Shown: in pieces, positions 33,242-42,440 of the stretch | How the letters are laid out: the number at the start of each line of letters is the position of its first letter | Numbering within the stretch: the stretch's first letter is position 1 | Source of the DNA: Aquabacterium sp. | GTDB lineage: Bacteria > Pseudomonadota > Gammaproteobacteria > Burkholderiales > Burkholderiaceae_C | Direction of reading: 5' to 3' | Assembly (NCBI GenBank): GCA_030654395.1 | Contig: JAURXM010000104.1 | Span: 124,001-188,000, forward strand | Length of the DNA stretch: 64,000 nt | Made by a program: the position numbers and the translations under genes | Notes under the pieces: model-generated | The model's database searches: none | Told to the model about the DNA's origin: nothing | What the model saw: the letters and a program-made list of their open reading frames with translations, nothing else

Positions 33242-34240
33242 ATGAGTTTCTTTGCCGTGCTCTTCGCCTTGTTGGCGGAGCAGCTCAAACCGCTGTCTAA
33301 CCTCAACCCTATCCACCATGGACTGACGGGCTGGGTGCGTTGGGCTGGGCGTAATTTCGATGCCGGTGCCGACGTGCACGCGCGGGTGGTTTGGGCCATC
33401 ACCGTGTTGGCGCCCGCTGCGTTGATCGCCGTGGTTTATATGCTGACCGATCGCTACAGCACCGTGCTGGCTTTGGGTTTGGATATTGCCGTGTTGTACC
33501 TGACGCTGGGCTTTCGGCAATTCAGCCATCACTTTACGGATATCCGTGATGCGCTAGAGCAGGGCCGCGAAGACAGAGCACGTGAGTTGTTGGCGCATTG
33601 GCAAAACTTGGATGCCAGCGAACTGCCTCGCACAGAACTGCTCAGGCATGTGCTGGAGTACTCCTTATTGGCCGCACACCGCCACGTGTTTGGTGTGTTT
33701 TTCTGGTTCGTGGTTTTGTCGTCGATGGGTTTGGGGCCTGCCGGTGCGGTGCTCTACCGCATGGCCGAGTTCACCAGCCGTTATTGGTCGTACCGCAGCC
33801 AGACAACAGGCGCAGCCACCCATGACCGTTTGATGAGTTTGTCGCAGACCTTGTTCTCACTCGTTGACCATGTGCCTGCACGGTTGACCGCTTTTGGTTT
33901 TGCGGTGGTCGGCAATTTTGAGGACGCCGTTGATGCTTGGCGTCGTCATGCTGTTTTGTGGGTGCGCCCCAATGAGGGCACGATTTTGTCTGCCGCCTCA
34001 GGTGCGTTGGGTGTGCGCTTGGGTGGGCAGGTTGCGCCAGCCGTTGCCGAGGGGCACCGCGACGTCACACGGACAATCAATGCAGGCGACACACCCGACG
34101 TGATTGATGCGCAAGGCAGCACCACAGGTGCCGTGCCCCAGCTGGCCCACCTGCGCAGTGTGGTGGGCCTGATCTGGCGCTCTATGGTGCTGTGGATGCT
34201 GTTGTTGGCGCTCTTGTCTCTGGCCCATTTGATCGGTTGA
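33242..34240 (+). CDS. CobD/CbiB family membrane protein
   Basis: A 332-residue protein similar to the CobD/CbiB family (cobinamide synthesis) and AmpE-like proteins. Features are FFAVLFALLAEQLKPL, VWAITVLAPAALIAVVYML, VLYLTLGFRQFSHHFTDIRDAL, and VFGVFFWFVVLSSMGLGPAG, with a late segment SLFSLVDHVPARLTAFGFAV. The last end is hydrophobic (SMVLWMLLLALLSLAHLIG). Four to five membrane helices are expected. The start at 33242 is chosen because the preceding frame, open from 33056, overlaps the Nudix gene. No cobalamin genes are nearby, so a role in cobalamin synthesis is not supported by context. Confidence 0.8.
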   Translation: MSFFAVLFALLAEQLKPLSNLNPIHHGLTGWVRWAGRNFDAGADVHARVVWAITVLAPAALIAVVYMLTDRYSTVLALGLDIAVLYLTLGFRQFSHHFTDIRDALEQGREDRARELLAHWQNLDASELPRTELLRHVLEYSLLAAHRHVFGVFFWFVVLSSMGLGPAGAVLYRMAEFTSRYWSYRSQTTGAATHDRLMSLSQTLFSLVDHVPARLTAFGFAVVGNFEDAVDAWRRHAVLWVRPNEGTILSAASGALGVRLGGQVAPAVAEGHRDVTRTINAGDTPDVIDAQGSTTGAVPQLAHLRSVVGLIWRSMVLWMLLLALLSLAHLIG

Positions 34241-34264
34241 CCAGAGGGCTGGGCGCGCCGTCGC

Positions 34265-34705
34265 TTACGAGGCCTTGACGTACATCGTGATGCGGGCAGT
34301 GAACACTTTGGTGCCTGCCGTGTCAAATACCTCAACGGGCACCACTTGGTCGCCGGTCAATGTCCAGTCGATGCCACTGCCATCTGATACAGCGCGGATA
34401 TCGGTCTTGACCTTGGCCAAGTATTCGACCGACATGCCCTTGGGGATCCAACGGTAGCCTTCAGGCACGGATACGTCAGTCATGGTGCCGGCAACCAGTT
34501 CGGCTGCATTGCACAGTGCGATCGCATGCATGGTGCCCAAGTGGTTGGTGACCTCGCGGCGCAGCGGCACGGTGGCCTCAGCATAACCAGGGCGCAGGAC
34601 CGTCAGGCTGGGCTGGATGCTGCTGAAGTAAGGGGCCATTTGGCACACGGTGGCAGTGAACTGCTCTGGGCCGACTGCGTTGAACAGGTTCAGGACTTGG
34701 CTCAT
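34265..34705 (-). CDS. DUF4442-type hotdog-fold thioesterase-like protein
   Basis: A 146-residue protein resembling the DUF4442/hotdog family: APYFSSIQPSLTVLRPGYAE, then VPLRREVTNHLGTMHAIALC with NAAELVAGTMTDVS, the central hotdog helix region. The C-terminal strands end with VEVFDTAGTKVFTARITMYV. Such proteins often hydrolyse acyl-CoA, but the substrate is unknown. It is divergent from the TetR gene at 34788, so that regulator probably controls it. A weak GAATA-N14-TATTC repeat lies between them. Confidence 0.82.
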   Translation of the reverse strand: MSQVLNLFNAVGPEQFTATVCQMAPYFSSIQPSLTVLRPGYAEATVPLRREVTNHLGTMHAIALCNAAELVAGTMTDVSVPEGYRWIPKGMSVEYLAKVKTDIRAVSDGSGIDWTLTGDQVVPVEVFDTAGTKVFTARITMYVKAS

Positions 34706-34747
34706 GGGGTCTCTTTCTTGTCTGGGGTGGACGGTTGGTTTCAGGCA

Positions 34748-34771
34748 GAATATTATTACAGAACATTATTC
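34748..34771. promoter_or_regulatory. Possible operator between DUF4442 gene and TetR gene
   Basis: GAATA at 34748-34752 and TATTC at 34767-34771 form a 5-bp inverted repeat with 14 bases between. It lies in the AT-rich 82-bp gap between the divergent genes. The match is short, so the operator call is tentative. Confidence 0.3.
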
Positions 34772-34787
34772 GGTGTCAAATACAACT

Positions 34788-35441
34788 ATGAAACACAAGG
34801 AAATCAGCAGTGAGCAAACGCCGTCAGCCGGTGTGCCGATGGTGCTAGAGCGAGCTTACCCAGGTGTGCGGGCGCAACTCAAGCGCCGGATTCTGGGCAG
34901 TGCACTGGCTTGCTTCAATGAGCACGGCATTGAGCCCACCACCATTGAAATGATTTTGGCGCGCAGTGACGCCAGCGTAGGCAACCTGTATCACCACTTT
35001 GGCAGCAAAGAAGGGCTGGTTGCCGCTCTGCTATTTTGTGCTTTAGAGGATCAGGCGACGCTGTTGGATACGGAGTTGGCCAATGCGCACAGCATGCAAG
35101 AGGGCGTGTCGGCCTTGGTTTACAGCTATGTGGACTGGGTCACGGCGCAACCCGAGTTGGCGCGGTTTTTGTTCCAAGCGCGGGCGGCGGTGTCTAAAGG
35201 GCCTTATGCAGCCGAGTTGCAGCAGCGCAATAAGCTGCGTGCCAAGCTGGTGATGGGCTGGTTTGCTGAACCCGCCCGTGCAGGTGCGCTCAAGCCTTGG
35301 CCGTTTGAATTGTTGCCATCGCTCATCATTGGGCAAGCCGAGAACTACAGCCGGGCATGGCTGTCTGGTCGGGTCAAGGCCCCGCCAGCGCAGTACCGAT
35401 CCATGCTGGCTGAGGCGGCTTGGTTGTCGGTTGCGCTTTGA
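34788..35441 (+). CDS. TetR/AcrR family transcriptional regulator
   Basis: A 217-residue regulator with an N-terminal helix-turn-helix: LKRRILGSALACFNEHGIEP, then TTIEMILARSDASVGNLYHHF and GSKEGLVAALLF, the TetR signature. The C-terminal domain (about residues 75-210) is the ligand-binding part and is not specific. The frame is open from 34650, but the ATG at 34788 is preferred since it clears the divergent DUF4442 gene. The second Met at residue 18 is another possible start. It likely represses the divergent thioesterase-like gene; the effector is unknown. Confidence 0.88.
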   Translation: MKHKEISSEQTPSAGVPMVLERAYPGVRAQLKRRILGSALACFNEHGIEPTTIEMILARSDASVGNLYHHFGSKEGLVAALLFCALEDQATLLDTELANAHSMQEGVSALVYSYVDWVTAQPELARFLFQARAAVSKGPYAAELQQRNKLRAKLVMGWFAEPARAGALKPWPFELLPSLIIGQAENYSRAWLSGRVKAPPAQYRSMLAEAAWLSVAL

Positions 35442-35506
35442 TTGTTGGCCGACCCGCGTTGAATTTGAAAAGGCCTTTGAGACCAGCGAGAGGGCGTCTC
35501 AGAAGG

Positions 35507-35685
35507 TCATTGAATCAAGGTCATGCCAGCATGCTTGGAAGCCGAGACATCGAACGTCATGGTCTTCGCGCAACCTGCACTTGATGCAGTGCACCCAAGG
35601 CCTGTGCAATTTGCTCACGCGTCAAGTCAAAGCACGACGATAAAACCCAAACCAGTTCAATCACGGAAACCAGCGTCACGAAGCC
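35507..35685 (-). pseudogene. Remnant of a VapC-type PIN-domain toxin
   Basis: Directly after the AbrB-type gene, and overlapping its last codons in another frame, the minus strand reads GFVTLVSVIELVWVLSSCFD followed by LTREQIAQALGALHQVQ. This is typical of the middle of VapC PIN toxins. A frameshift near 35562 then leads to MTFDVSASKHAGMTLIQ, like the usual VapC C-terminus (TFDrkAAxxxGmxLL). The N-terminal part with the first catalytic Asp and much of the middle are missing, so no toxin can be made. Confidence 0.7.
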
Positions 35686-35894
35686 TGGTTCATGTCTTCA
35701 ATCGAAACCGTTTTTGGTGCCTTGCCGAACATGCCCTTCAACTCAGTCACAGAGCGATTGGCAGCCATGAACAAGAATTGACCTGGCTCCAACTCGACAA
35801 ACTCGACACGATCACCGGCATCCACATGCAGTGACTGGCGAACTTTTGAGGGGATGGTGATTTGACCTTTGCTGGTCACTGTTGCCGTGGTCAT
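35676..35894 (-). CDS. AbrB/MazE-type antitoxin (VapB-like)
   Basis: A 72-residue SpoVT/AbrB swapped-hairpin DNA-binding protein: TTATVTSKGQITIPSKVRQS, then LHVDAGDRVEFVELEPGQF. The C-terminal part, ELKGMFGKAPKTVSIEDMNQ, is the toxin-binding tail seen in VapB partners of PIN toxins. The tail ends earlier than usual, at the point where the toxin remnant begins. AGGAG precedes the ATG, and a CTTTA-N3-TAAAG palindrome lies 25 bp upstream, so it may still be expressed and autoregulated. It is an orphan of a broken toxin-antitoxin pair. Confidence 0.85.
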   Translation of the reverse strand: MTTATVTSKGQITIPSKVRQSLHVDAGDRVEFVELEPGQFLFMAANRSVTELKGMFGKAPKTVSIEDMNQAS

Positions 35895-35919
35895 TGTTTC
35901 GTACTCCTGGTGATCTTTT

Positions 35920-35932
35920 CTTTAATGTAAAG
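35920..35932. promoter_or_regulatory. Candidate operator of the VapB-like gene
   Basis: CTTTA-ATG-TAAAG on the plus strand is a perfect 5-bp inverted repeat with a 3-base centre, 25 bp upstream of the AbrB-type gene. Antitoxins of this type bind such palindromes at their own promoter. TTGCAA lies a little further upstream as a possible -35 box. Confidence 0.4.
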
Positions 35933-35979
35933 TGATTCGGGTTGCAAGCGTTCTGACGCATCGGGCGTTTGAGCGTATT

Positions 35980-36006
35980 CATTGAGCACCAAAGCTTGGC
36001 TCAATG
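35980..36006. terminator. Hairpin after the LysR gene, possible terminator
   Basis: CATTGAG and CTCAATG pair, then CA is bulged and CCAA pairs with TTGG around AGC. On the plus strand TTTTG follows. It lies 38 bp beyond the LysR stop. On the minus strand, where LysR is read, there is no T-run, so termination there would be weak. Confidence 0.4.
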
Positions 36007-36043
36007 TTTTGTCTGCCTTCGAGTTCTGATCTGTGCCAGTCCA

Positions 36044-36940
36044 TCAAGCATCAGTTTGTTCTCGCATGAAGTCAATGGCAAACGAGGCAATGGGCGAATG
36101 GCTGCGCCCTTTGAGCGACACGACGCCCAATTGCGTGTGCAGAGGTGGCAGTCCAACGAGCGGTAATTCGCGTAGCAGGCCTGATGCCACGTCGGCTTCA
36201 ACGGCCTTTGCACTGCATGCCAGCACGGTGTCACTGGCCAGGGTCACCTGTTTGAGTAAGTGCACATCATCGCACTCCAGCGCCAGTGGCAGACGGTCGT
36301 TGGCCTTGAGGCCCATGAGCTGACGGAACAACTGCTTGATGGACTCAGGCAGGCGCACACTGGCTAGGCCGTATGGTGCCATTTCTGCTGGTGTGAGCAT
36401 CTTCTTGCGCAAGGGGTGCCCGGCTCGAACATAGAAGTGTCCTTGCTGCTGACCGAGTTGCGTCACGCTCAGACTGGCGTCCTTGGGCACGTCTCGCGTG
36501 TCGGCCACGAAAAAATCAAGCTCTTCGGCGCGCAGGTGCTCCAGCAGGTATTGCCAGTTATTGACCTCCACGCGGCTGTTGATGCCTGGGTAGCGGGCAC
36601 GCAGATCGATCATGAGCGCCGGAACGATGGTCGCGGCCGGAAAGGGTCCCACACCAATGGCCAGGTCGCCCATCAATTGATCGCGGTACAGGCGCACGTC
36701 GCGCTCAAGACAACGGCTGTTGAACAGCAGCTCGCGTGCACGCTCGATGAAAAAATGGCCTGCGCTGGTGCAGGTCACTTCCAGGTTGCCACGGTCAAAC
36801 AATTGCAAGCCCAGCTCGGACTCGGCGGCCTGCACGCTGCGGCTGAAAGCGGGCTGGCTCAAGTGCACACGCTCGGCCGCGCGGCTGAAGTTGCGCTCGT
36901 CGGCCAGGGCGACCAGGTGTTGAAGGCGCTTCAAGTCCAC
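36044..36940 (-). CDS. LysR family transcriptional regulator
   Basis: A 298-residue LysR protein. The helix-turn-helix is at the N-terminus: LKRLQHLVALADERNFSRAA and ERVHLSQPAFSRSVQAAESEL. The co-inducer-binding domain follows (residues 90-298). The open frame goes back to 37066, but the GTG at 36938-36940 has AGGAG six bases before it and starts exactly at the family N-terminus VDLKRLQHL. It is divergent from a membrane hydroxylase gene, with an ATGCA-N5-TGCAT palindrome between, and is likely its regulator. Confidence 0.9.
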   Translation of the reverse strand: MDLKRLQHLVALADERNFSRAAERVHLSQPAFSRSVQAAESELGLQLFDRGNLEVTCTSAGHFFIERARELLFNSRCLERDVRLYRDQLMGDLAIGVGPFPAATIVPALMIDLRARYPGINSRVEVNNWQYLLEHLRAEELDFFVADTRDVPKDASLSVTQLGQQQGHFYVRAGHPLRKKMLTPAEMAPYGLASVRLPESIKQLFRQLMGLKANDRLPLALECDDVHLLKQVTLASDTVLACSAKAVEADVASGLLRELPLVGLPPLHTQLGVVSLKGRSHSPIASFAIDFMREQTDA

Positions 36941-36970
36941 ACAGCACTCCTGTATAAGGTGGCACCTATT

Positions 36971-36985
36971 ATGCAATAAGTGCAT
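36971..36985. promoter_or_regulatory. Candidate LysR operator
   Basis: ATGCA-ATAAG-TGCAT is a perfect inverted repeat (15 bp) in the 146-bp gap between the divergent LysR and hydroxylase genes. A further ATGCAT lies at 37002-37007. The arrangement is typical of LysR control of a neighbouring gene. Confidence 0.55.
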
Positions 36986-37086
36986 CAATATGAACATATA
37001 AATGCATTTGACGGATGGCGGGCATCTCATCAGAATGGGCCTCAAGCATGAGGTGACCCACACCATTGCGCACTGGAGACCTAGCC

Positions 37087-37950
37087 ATGAACATGACTCA
37101 GAACGTCATCCTCCTCTTGATCATGCTGAGCTTCGCCGTGGCCGAGCTGCTGTCTCGGCGCTATGAGAACTTCCGCGCGACGAAGGACGATGGCATGCTC
37201 GAAGCGGTCATGTTCATCGCACTGCTGGCCGTGATTCAGCCCTTCGTTTTTGCCGTCACCGGCAAGCTGGCGGGGATGTGGTTCCCGCAGGCCCGGGGGG
37301 CGCTGGCCGATTGGCCCTGGTGGGCGATGGCGGCGTGCCTGCTGGTCGGTGACGACATGATGCAGTACTGGTGGCATCGCCTTTCACACACGCCGCTGCT
37401 TTGGTCGCTGCATCGCGCGCACCACTCGGCGCATTACATGAGCATCCGCGTGACTTACCGCAACAACTTCTTCTACTACCTGGCGATGCCCGGCTTGTGG
37501 GTCTCGGGCATCCTGATCTACTTGGGCATGGCCCAGGTTTACCTGGTTTACTTGCTGATCAAACTCACGGTGATACTGGGGGCGCACTGCGCGGTGCGCT
37601 GGGACGAGCCGCTCTACAAGATCAAGGCATTGAGCCCGGTGATGTGGGTACTGGAGCGCACCATCTCGACGCCTGCCACGCACTGGGCGCATCACGCCCT
37701 GAGCAATGCCGATGGCATTGGGCACTACACAGGCAACTTTGGCAACTTGCTGTTCGTTTGGGACATGCTGTTTGGTACGGCGCACATCACGCGTCAGTAC
37801 CCGGCTCAGGTCGGACTCAAGGATGATCTGCTGTTTGGCAAGGAGCGCTGGTTTGTCGAGTTGCTTTACCCGTTGTTCCACTCCAAACGTGAGCACACAG
37901 CTTTGGTGCCCGGCGGCGAGATCTACGATGAAGAGAAACGCCGTGCATAG
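37087..37950 (+). CDS. Fatty acid hydroxylase/sterol desaturase family membrane protein
   Basis: A 287-residue integral membrane protein of the fatty acid hydroxylase superfamily, which uses a di-iron centre held by histidine boxes. The boxes seen are HRLSH at residues 97-101, HRAHHSAHY at 109-117, and HWAHHAL near 199. Hydrophobic segments around residues 7-22, 42-58 and 78-92 anchor it. The ATG at 37087 follows GGAG; an upstream frame from 37066 is not needed. Substrate is unknown; a lipid or sterol-like molecule is plausible. GC-rich codons with many CTG leucines look different from the TTG-rich flagellar genes, which hints at a separate origin. Confidence 0.85.
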   Translation: MNMTQNVILLLIMLSFAVAELLSRRYENFRATKDDGMLEAVMFIALLAVIQPFVFAVTGKLAGMWFPQARGALADWPWWAMAACLLVGDDMMQYWWHRLSHTPLLWSLHRAHHSAHYMSIRVTYRNNFFYYLAMPGLWVSGILIYLGMAQVYLVYLLIKLTVILGAHCAVRWDEPLYKIKALSPVMWVLERTISTPATHWAHHALSNADGIGHYTGNFGNLLFVWDMLFGTAHITRQYPAQVGLKDDLLFGKERWFVELLYPLFHSKREHTALVPGGEIYDEEKRRA

Positions 37951-38020
37951 CCCGGCGCGGGTGCAGTTCAGTAACATATGGAAGAGGACTTCCGCCTCTG
38001 AAGTAGGCCAGCGTCAGCCT

Positions 38021-38293
38021 TTATGCCTTTGAGCCAGTGCGACGGGCTGACCAGATGACCTTGTTGCTGAACGCTGCACACCTGCCGTCGGGCAGTGCGA
38101 TGTCGGCCCAAGGCCAATTGCCGCCGGTCACGACAGTCAGCTTTCGGGTTGCCCAGTCAACAGCCAGCACCAGCCGTTCGTGGCGGACTTCAACGTGCCC
38201 AGAGCAATCTTCCACACAGTCCAGATCGATCACAAAAATGCTGCCATTCAAAGGCCGTCGCGACAAGAAGTGCTGATCAGTGCTAGGGGGCAA
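38021..38293 (-). CDS. Doubtful small hypothetical ORF
   Basis: A 90-codon frame that begins with TTG and has no internal Met. The translation (GSIFVIDLDCVEDCSGHVEV, LVLAVDWATRKLTVVTGG) has a globular look, but no family is recognised and no good ribosome site precedes it. The 420-bp stretch 37951-38370 between the hydroxylase and kdpE holds nothing else that I can name. It could be a decayed gene. Confidence 0.25.
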   Translation of the reverse strand: MPPSTDQHFLSRRPLNGSIFVIDLDCVEDCSGHVEVRHERLVLAVDWATRKLTVVTGGNWPWADIALPDGRCAAFSNKVIWSARRTGSKA

Positions 38294-38370
38294 TAATCTG
38301 CATTGGCAAAGTTCTCATGGCCCAGCCAAAAATGAGGGACACTGGAGCGTGGATTCGTGTGCGAGGTCAC

Positions 38371-39087
38371 CTATGCATCAGGCAGCAAGCGGTAACCTAC
38401 GCCACTTTCCGTGAGCAAATGGCGCGGTTGGGCGGAGTCGATTTCCAGCTTTTGCCGCAGGTGGCCCATGTAAATTCGAAGGTAGTGGTTTTGGTCGGAG
38501 TGCGATGGCCCCCACACCTCGCGCAGCAATTGCTTCTGGGTAATCACCCGCCCCACGTTGGCTACCAGCACCATGAGCAAACGGTACTCAATCGGCGTGA
38601 GATGCACCTCGGCTCCGGCGCGGAGCACCACGCGCTCCAGCCGATTGATTTCGACATCACCAAACCGGAAAACCGTGTCGACCTGCGGGGCTGAGTCGCC
38701 CAAGGCATCCGAAGATACCGTTCGGAGCCGCCGCAGGTTGGCACGCACACGCGCCATCAGCTCCCCTAAACCAAAAGGCTTGGCCAGGTAGTCGTCTGCA
38801 CCTGCGTCCAGAGCGGCGATTTTGTCGGCCTCGTTGGTGCGGGCAGACAGCACGATGATCGGCACGTTGGACCAGCTTCGCACGTCCCGTATGACATCGA
38901 TGCCATCCCCATCGGGCAGGCCCAAGTCCACAATCAACAAATCAGGCTTTCGGGTTCCTGCATCGGCCAGGCCGCGCTTGGCTGTGTCGGCCTCATGCAC
39001 TAGCCAGCCATCGACCTCCAGCGCGGCGCGCACAAAGCGGCGAATTTGGATTTCGTCTTCAATCAGAATGACGACGGGTTGGGTCAT
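38371..39087 (-). CDS. kdpE: Two-component response regulator KdpE
   Basis: A 238-residue OmpR-type regulator. The receiver has VILIEDEIQIRRF, phospho-acceptor Asp in LLIVDLGLPDGDG near residue 54, and YLAKPFGLGE with the conserved Lys. The winged helix carries LERVVLRAGAEVHLTPIEYR and VITQKQLLREVWGPSHSDQN and ends with SHSDQNHYLRIYMGHLRQKL, the KdpE-specific stretch. It activates the kdp operon when potassium is low or turgor changes. The start overlaps the kdpD stop (ATGA). A putative binding box lies upstream of the operon at 46601. Confidence 0.94.
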   Translation of the reverse strand: MTQPVVILIEDEIQIRRFVRAALEVDGWLVHEADTAKRGLADAGTRKPDLLIVDLGLPDGDGIDVIRDVRSWSNVPIIVLSARTNEADKIAALDAGADDYLAKPFGLGELMARVRANLRRLRTVSSDALGDSAPQVDTVFRFGDVEINRLERVVLRAGAEVHLTPIEYRLLMVLVANVGRVITQKQLLREVWGPSHSDQNHYLRIYMGHLRQKLEIDSAQPRHLLTESGVGYRLLPDA

Positions 39088-41846
39088 GGTGCCTCGGGTG
39101 GTGGATTTCTGGGCAGGCTAAAGGTGAATTCTGCGCCTGCCCCCGCGGCCTGCGCTGCGGAAATTTTGCCTCGGTGGGCATCGACGATCGCTTTGCATAT
39201 GGCCAGGCCCAGGCCTACCCCTCGGGTGGAGGATTCATGGTTTCCGCGCGTGAATTTGGCAAACAGGTCATCCTCTTTGCCTTTGACATGCGGGGGCAAA
39301 CCTGGCCCAAAGTCTCGCACGGTCATCACCAGCGTGTTTGACGTTACTCTGGCGCTCACCACAATGGCGGGATTAGCAGGTGTGCTGCCCACACCGTACT
39401 TGGCCGCGTTTTCCAGTAGGTTGACCAATACCCGCTCAATCAAGCTGGCATCAAACTCGACCAAGGGCAAATCAGGGGGCAGGTCGGTGCGGATCGACAG
39501 CGACCCCAGTGCGTGGCGCGATGCGCGAATGGCACTGCCCACCATTTCCTCGACCGACTGCCAGTCTTTGCGCAGCTCGACCTGGCCACTTTCCAGGCGG
39601 GCCATTTCCAGCATATTGGTGACCAGAGTGGTGAGTTCGCGCGCCTCTTGGCTAATGGTCTGGGCGGAAATGCGCTGATCCTGGGTCAATGGGGTGGAGG
39701 CCGCCAAGACCTCGGCCTGCCCTACCAGCGCGGTAAGCGGTGTGCGGATGTCGTGCGACATGGCTGCCAGCAAGGTGTTGCGAAGCCGCTCTGACTCCAT
39801 TTGCACCACAGCCCCTTGCGCCACTTCCACGTAATGCACACGTTCCAGTGCAATCGCAATTTGCCGCGCCACGGTTTCCAGTTGTTGGTTCTGCTCAGGA
39901 ATCAACAGCCAGCGGGGCTTGGCAGGCAGCAGGGCCAACACGCCACGAATACGCATAGGGGCTTGCAAGGGCACAAAATGCCAAGCGCTACCGGGAAGGG
40001 TGGCCGTGGCGACCCCGGCAGCTTGCCCGTTGCGCAACGCCCAATCGGCAACGCTGGTATCTAGCGAGGGCGGAAGGTAAGTGCCAAAACTCAGTTGGTC
40101 ATTGGCGTCCGGCAGTAGCACCCGCGCGTCCCCTCCAAAGGTTCGCCGCACTAGTGTTTCGGCGCTTTCTACCACCTGCGAGGTGACCAGGGCGCTCGAT
40201 AAATCCCGGGTCAATTCAAATAAGGCTTGGGCCCGTTGCTCCCGGGTTGCCGAAACCCGCGCAGAAAAGCGCAGGTTGGCGGTCAACTGGCCAATCAACA
40301 GGCCCACCGCCAACATGACGGCGAAGGTAAACAGGTACTGAATGTCGCTCACCGCAAACGAGAAGCGCGGTTGTACAAAAAAGAAGTCGAAGGACGCCAC
40401 CGTTAGGACCGCGGCCAGCATGGATGGCCCTCGCCCCAGCTTAACCGCGACCAGCACGACCGCCAGTAGAAATAGCATGACGATGTTGGCCAAGTCAAAC
40501 AGGTGCGCCAAGGGGAACGCCAGCAGGGTGGTGAGCAGGCATGCTGCAATGGCCCATGCATAACGCGGCCCTTTTTCAACCCAGGCGCTTGCCTCGGTGT
40601 CATCCTCGACGGGGCGTGGCAACGCAGAGGGCAATTTGCGGACGCTGCTCGAATCCCCAATTTCTACCAAATCGATGGTGGGTGCCAAAGTGGCCAATTG
40701 CCGGGTGATTGTGGGTCGAAAAAGGCGCCGTACTTTGCTCCAGCGCGAGTAGGCTGGGCGCCCAAGGATCAAAGTGGCACAGTTCAAAGTTTGCGCATGG
40801 TCCATCAAGGCTGTGGCGATGTCTTCACCGGCCAAAACGGTGGTGATGGCTCCCAGTTCTTCAGCCAGTTTGAGCACGGTCAAGGTGCGGTCGCGGGCCA
40901 GTGCAGGGCGGCGTTGCAGCTCAGAGGTTTCTACATAGGCGGCATGCCAGCGCACATTGAGCTGACCTGCCAGCCGTGCAGCACTGCGCACCGCATGCTC
41001 CGCGCCTTCTTGCGGCCCGACGCACACAAGCATCGCACCTGATGTGTTCCAGGCAGGGGTTCCGCTGGCCCGGTTATTGAGGGTTTTTTGAGTGTGCTGC
41101 GCGCGGTAGGACCGCACATCGTCCCCCACATGCTCGGCGGTGCGGCGCAGCGCAATTTCGCGTAGCGCAATCAAATTACCTTTGCGAAAAAAGTTTTGGC
41201 TGGCCCGTTCCACCTGCTGGGGAATGTAGACCTTGCCAGCCTTAAGGCGCGCGAGCAACTCGTCGGCGGTCACATCCACCAGCACCACTTCATCCGCGTT
41301 ATCGAGCACAGTGTCGGGCACGGTCTCATTCACCCGCACGCCGGTAATGGCCCCCACGGTGCCGTTGAGGCTTTCCAGGTGCTGCACGTTGACGGCGGTC
41401 CAGACATCGATACCGGCATCCAGTAACTCCTGCACGTCTTGCCAGCGTTTTGGGTGTCGAGAGCCCGGTGCATTGGTGTGTGCCAACTCATCGACCAGCA
41501 GCACGTCGGGGTGGGCAGCCAGTGCTGCATCCAAGTCCAGCTCTAGCAATACCTGGCCCCGATGCGGTACTTTGCGCAGTGGCAGGAGTTTGAGGTCAGC
41601 CTGCAAGGCCATGGTTTCCTTGCGGCCATGGGTTTCCACCACCCCCACTAGAACGTGTTGCCCGGCCTGCTGCGCCCGCTGGGCCGCACTCAGCATGGCG
41701 TAGGTCTTGCCCACACCGGCGCTAGCCCCGAAATAGATGCGCAGCTTGCCGCGCATGACCGCCAGGTCATCTTCGCGCAACTGCGCCAATAGCGCGTCCG
41801 GGTCAGGTCGGGAATCAGTTGGGCTTGCCATAACTTGAGTGTGCAT
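39084..41846 (-). CDS. kdpD: Potassium sensor histidine kinase KdpD
   Basis: A 920-residue membrane kinase. The N-terminal KdpD domain has the Walker [10 protein letters not shown] at residues 40-48 and [18 protein letters not shown] universal-stress-protein-like region (about 250-370) follows, then four membrane helices near 430-530 ([20 protein letters not shown]), a GAF-like region and the kinase with the H-box [18 protein letters not shown]- and G-boxes ([24 protein letters not shown]) are intact. It phosphorylates KdpE in response to low potassium or salt. Starts at the ATG at 41846 or, less likely, 41831; both overlap the kdpC end. Confidence 0.94.
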   Translation of the reverse strand: MHTQVMASPTDSRPDPDALLAQLREDDLAVMRGKLRIYFGASAGVGKTYAMLSAAQRAQQAGQHVLVGVVETHGRKETMALQADLKLLPLRKVPHRGQVLLELDLDAALAAHPDVLLVDELAHTNAPGSRHPKRWQDVQELLDAGIDVWTAVNVQHLESLNGTVGAITGVRVNETVPDTVLDNADEVVLVDVTADELLARLKAGKVYIPQQVERASQNFFRKGNLIALREIALRRTAEHVGDDVRSYRAQHTQKTLNNRASGTPAWNTSGAMLVCVGPQEGAEHAVRSAARLAGQLNVRWHAAYVETSELQRRPALARDRTLTVLKLAEELGAITTVLAGEDIATALMDHAQTLNCATLILGRPAYSRWSKVRRLFRPTITRQLATLAPTIDLVEIGDSSSVRKLPSALPRPVEDDTEASAWVEKGPRYAWAIAACLLTTLLAFPLAHLFDLANIVMLFLLAVVLVAVKLGRGPSMLAAVLTVASFDFFFVQPRFSFAVSDIQYLFTFAVMLAVGLLIGQLTANLRFSARVSATREQRAQALFELTRDLSSALVTSQVVESAETLVRRTFGGDARVLLPDANDQLSFGTYLPPSLDTSVADWALRNGQAAGVATATLPGSAWHFVPLQAPMRIRGVLALLPAKPRWLLIPEQNQQLETVARQIAIALERVHYVEVAQGAVVQMESERLRNTLLAAMSHDIRTPLTALVGQAEVLAASTPLTQDQRISAQTISQEARELTTLVTNMLEMARLESGQVELRKDWQSVEEMVGSAIRASRHALGSLSIRTDLPPDLPLVEFDASLIERVLVNLLENAAKYGVGSTPANPAIVVSARVTSNTLVMTVRDFGPGLPPHVKGKEDDLFAKFTRGNHESSTRGVGLGLAICKAIVDAHRGKISAAQAAGAGAEFTFSLPRNPPPEAP

Positions 41847-42405
41847 CAAGTGCCAGGTTCAGTTGCAACACGTTAACGACAGGCTCGCCTAGCAGACCCA
41901 GACCAGGGCGCTGCGTTGCTTGGTTAATAAGTGCCTGCACCTCTAGCGCGGGCAGCTTGCGGGCGGTGGCCACGCGGCTTAGCTGGTACTGGGCAGCAGC
42001 CAGGCTGATGTGCGGGTCCAGTCCACTGGCGGATGCCGTAACCAAATCCACCGGTACGGCTGCTGTGTTGGTGGGGTCAGCTGCGCGCAGGGCTGCCACA
42101 CGGGCTTTGACCGCATCAAGTAGCGCAGGGTTTAGAGGCCCTTGGTTGGAGCCGCTGGACGCCGCTGCGTTGTGCGACATAGGACCGGTGGCCGAGGGGC
42201 GGCCCCAAAAGTGGGCTGGGTCCGTAAAGTTCTGCCCGATAAGGGATGAGCCCACCGCCTTGCCATTCTTGACAATAAGGCTTCCATGGGCCTGGGCCGG
42301 GAACAGCGTTTGTGCAAGACCCGTGACCACCAGCGGGTAGGCGATGCCGGTTAAAAGCGTAAGCACGGTAAACAGAACCAGTGCAGGGCGAAGAATGTTT
42401 TTCAT
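41815..42405 (-). CDS. kdpC: K(+)-transporting ATPase subunit KdpC
   Basis: A 196-residue protein with a single N-terminal membrane helix ([20 protein letters not shown]) and a periplasm-facing domain with [20 protein letters not shown], then [20 protein letters not shown], both diagnostic of KdpC. KdpC stabilises the KdpFABC complex and aids ATP binding. The frame opens at 42441, but the ATG at 42405 has AGGAAA upstream and matches the usual 190 residues. The stop overlaps the start of kdpD by about 30 bp, so the pump and sensor genes are tightly linked. Confidence 0.95.
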   Translation of the reverse strand: MKNILRPALVLFTVLTLLTGIAYPLVVTGLAQTLFPAQAHGSLIVKNGKAVGSSLIGQNFTDPAHFWGRPSATGPMSHNAAASSGSNQGPLNPALLDAVKARVAALRAADPTNTAAVPVDLVTASASGLDPHISLAAAQYQLSRVATARKLPALEVQALINQATQRPGLGLLGEPVVNVLQLNLALDAHSSYGKPN

Positions 42406-42440
42406 AAGATTTCCTGTGAGGTGGGCGAATGCGTCTGGCA

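Noticed and set aside
33242..34240. Adenosylcobinamide-phosphate synthase as a definite call
   Set aside because: Similarity to CbiB is visible but there are no cobalamin genes nearby; only the family level is reported.
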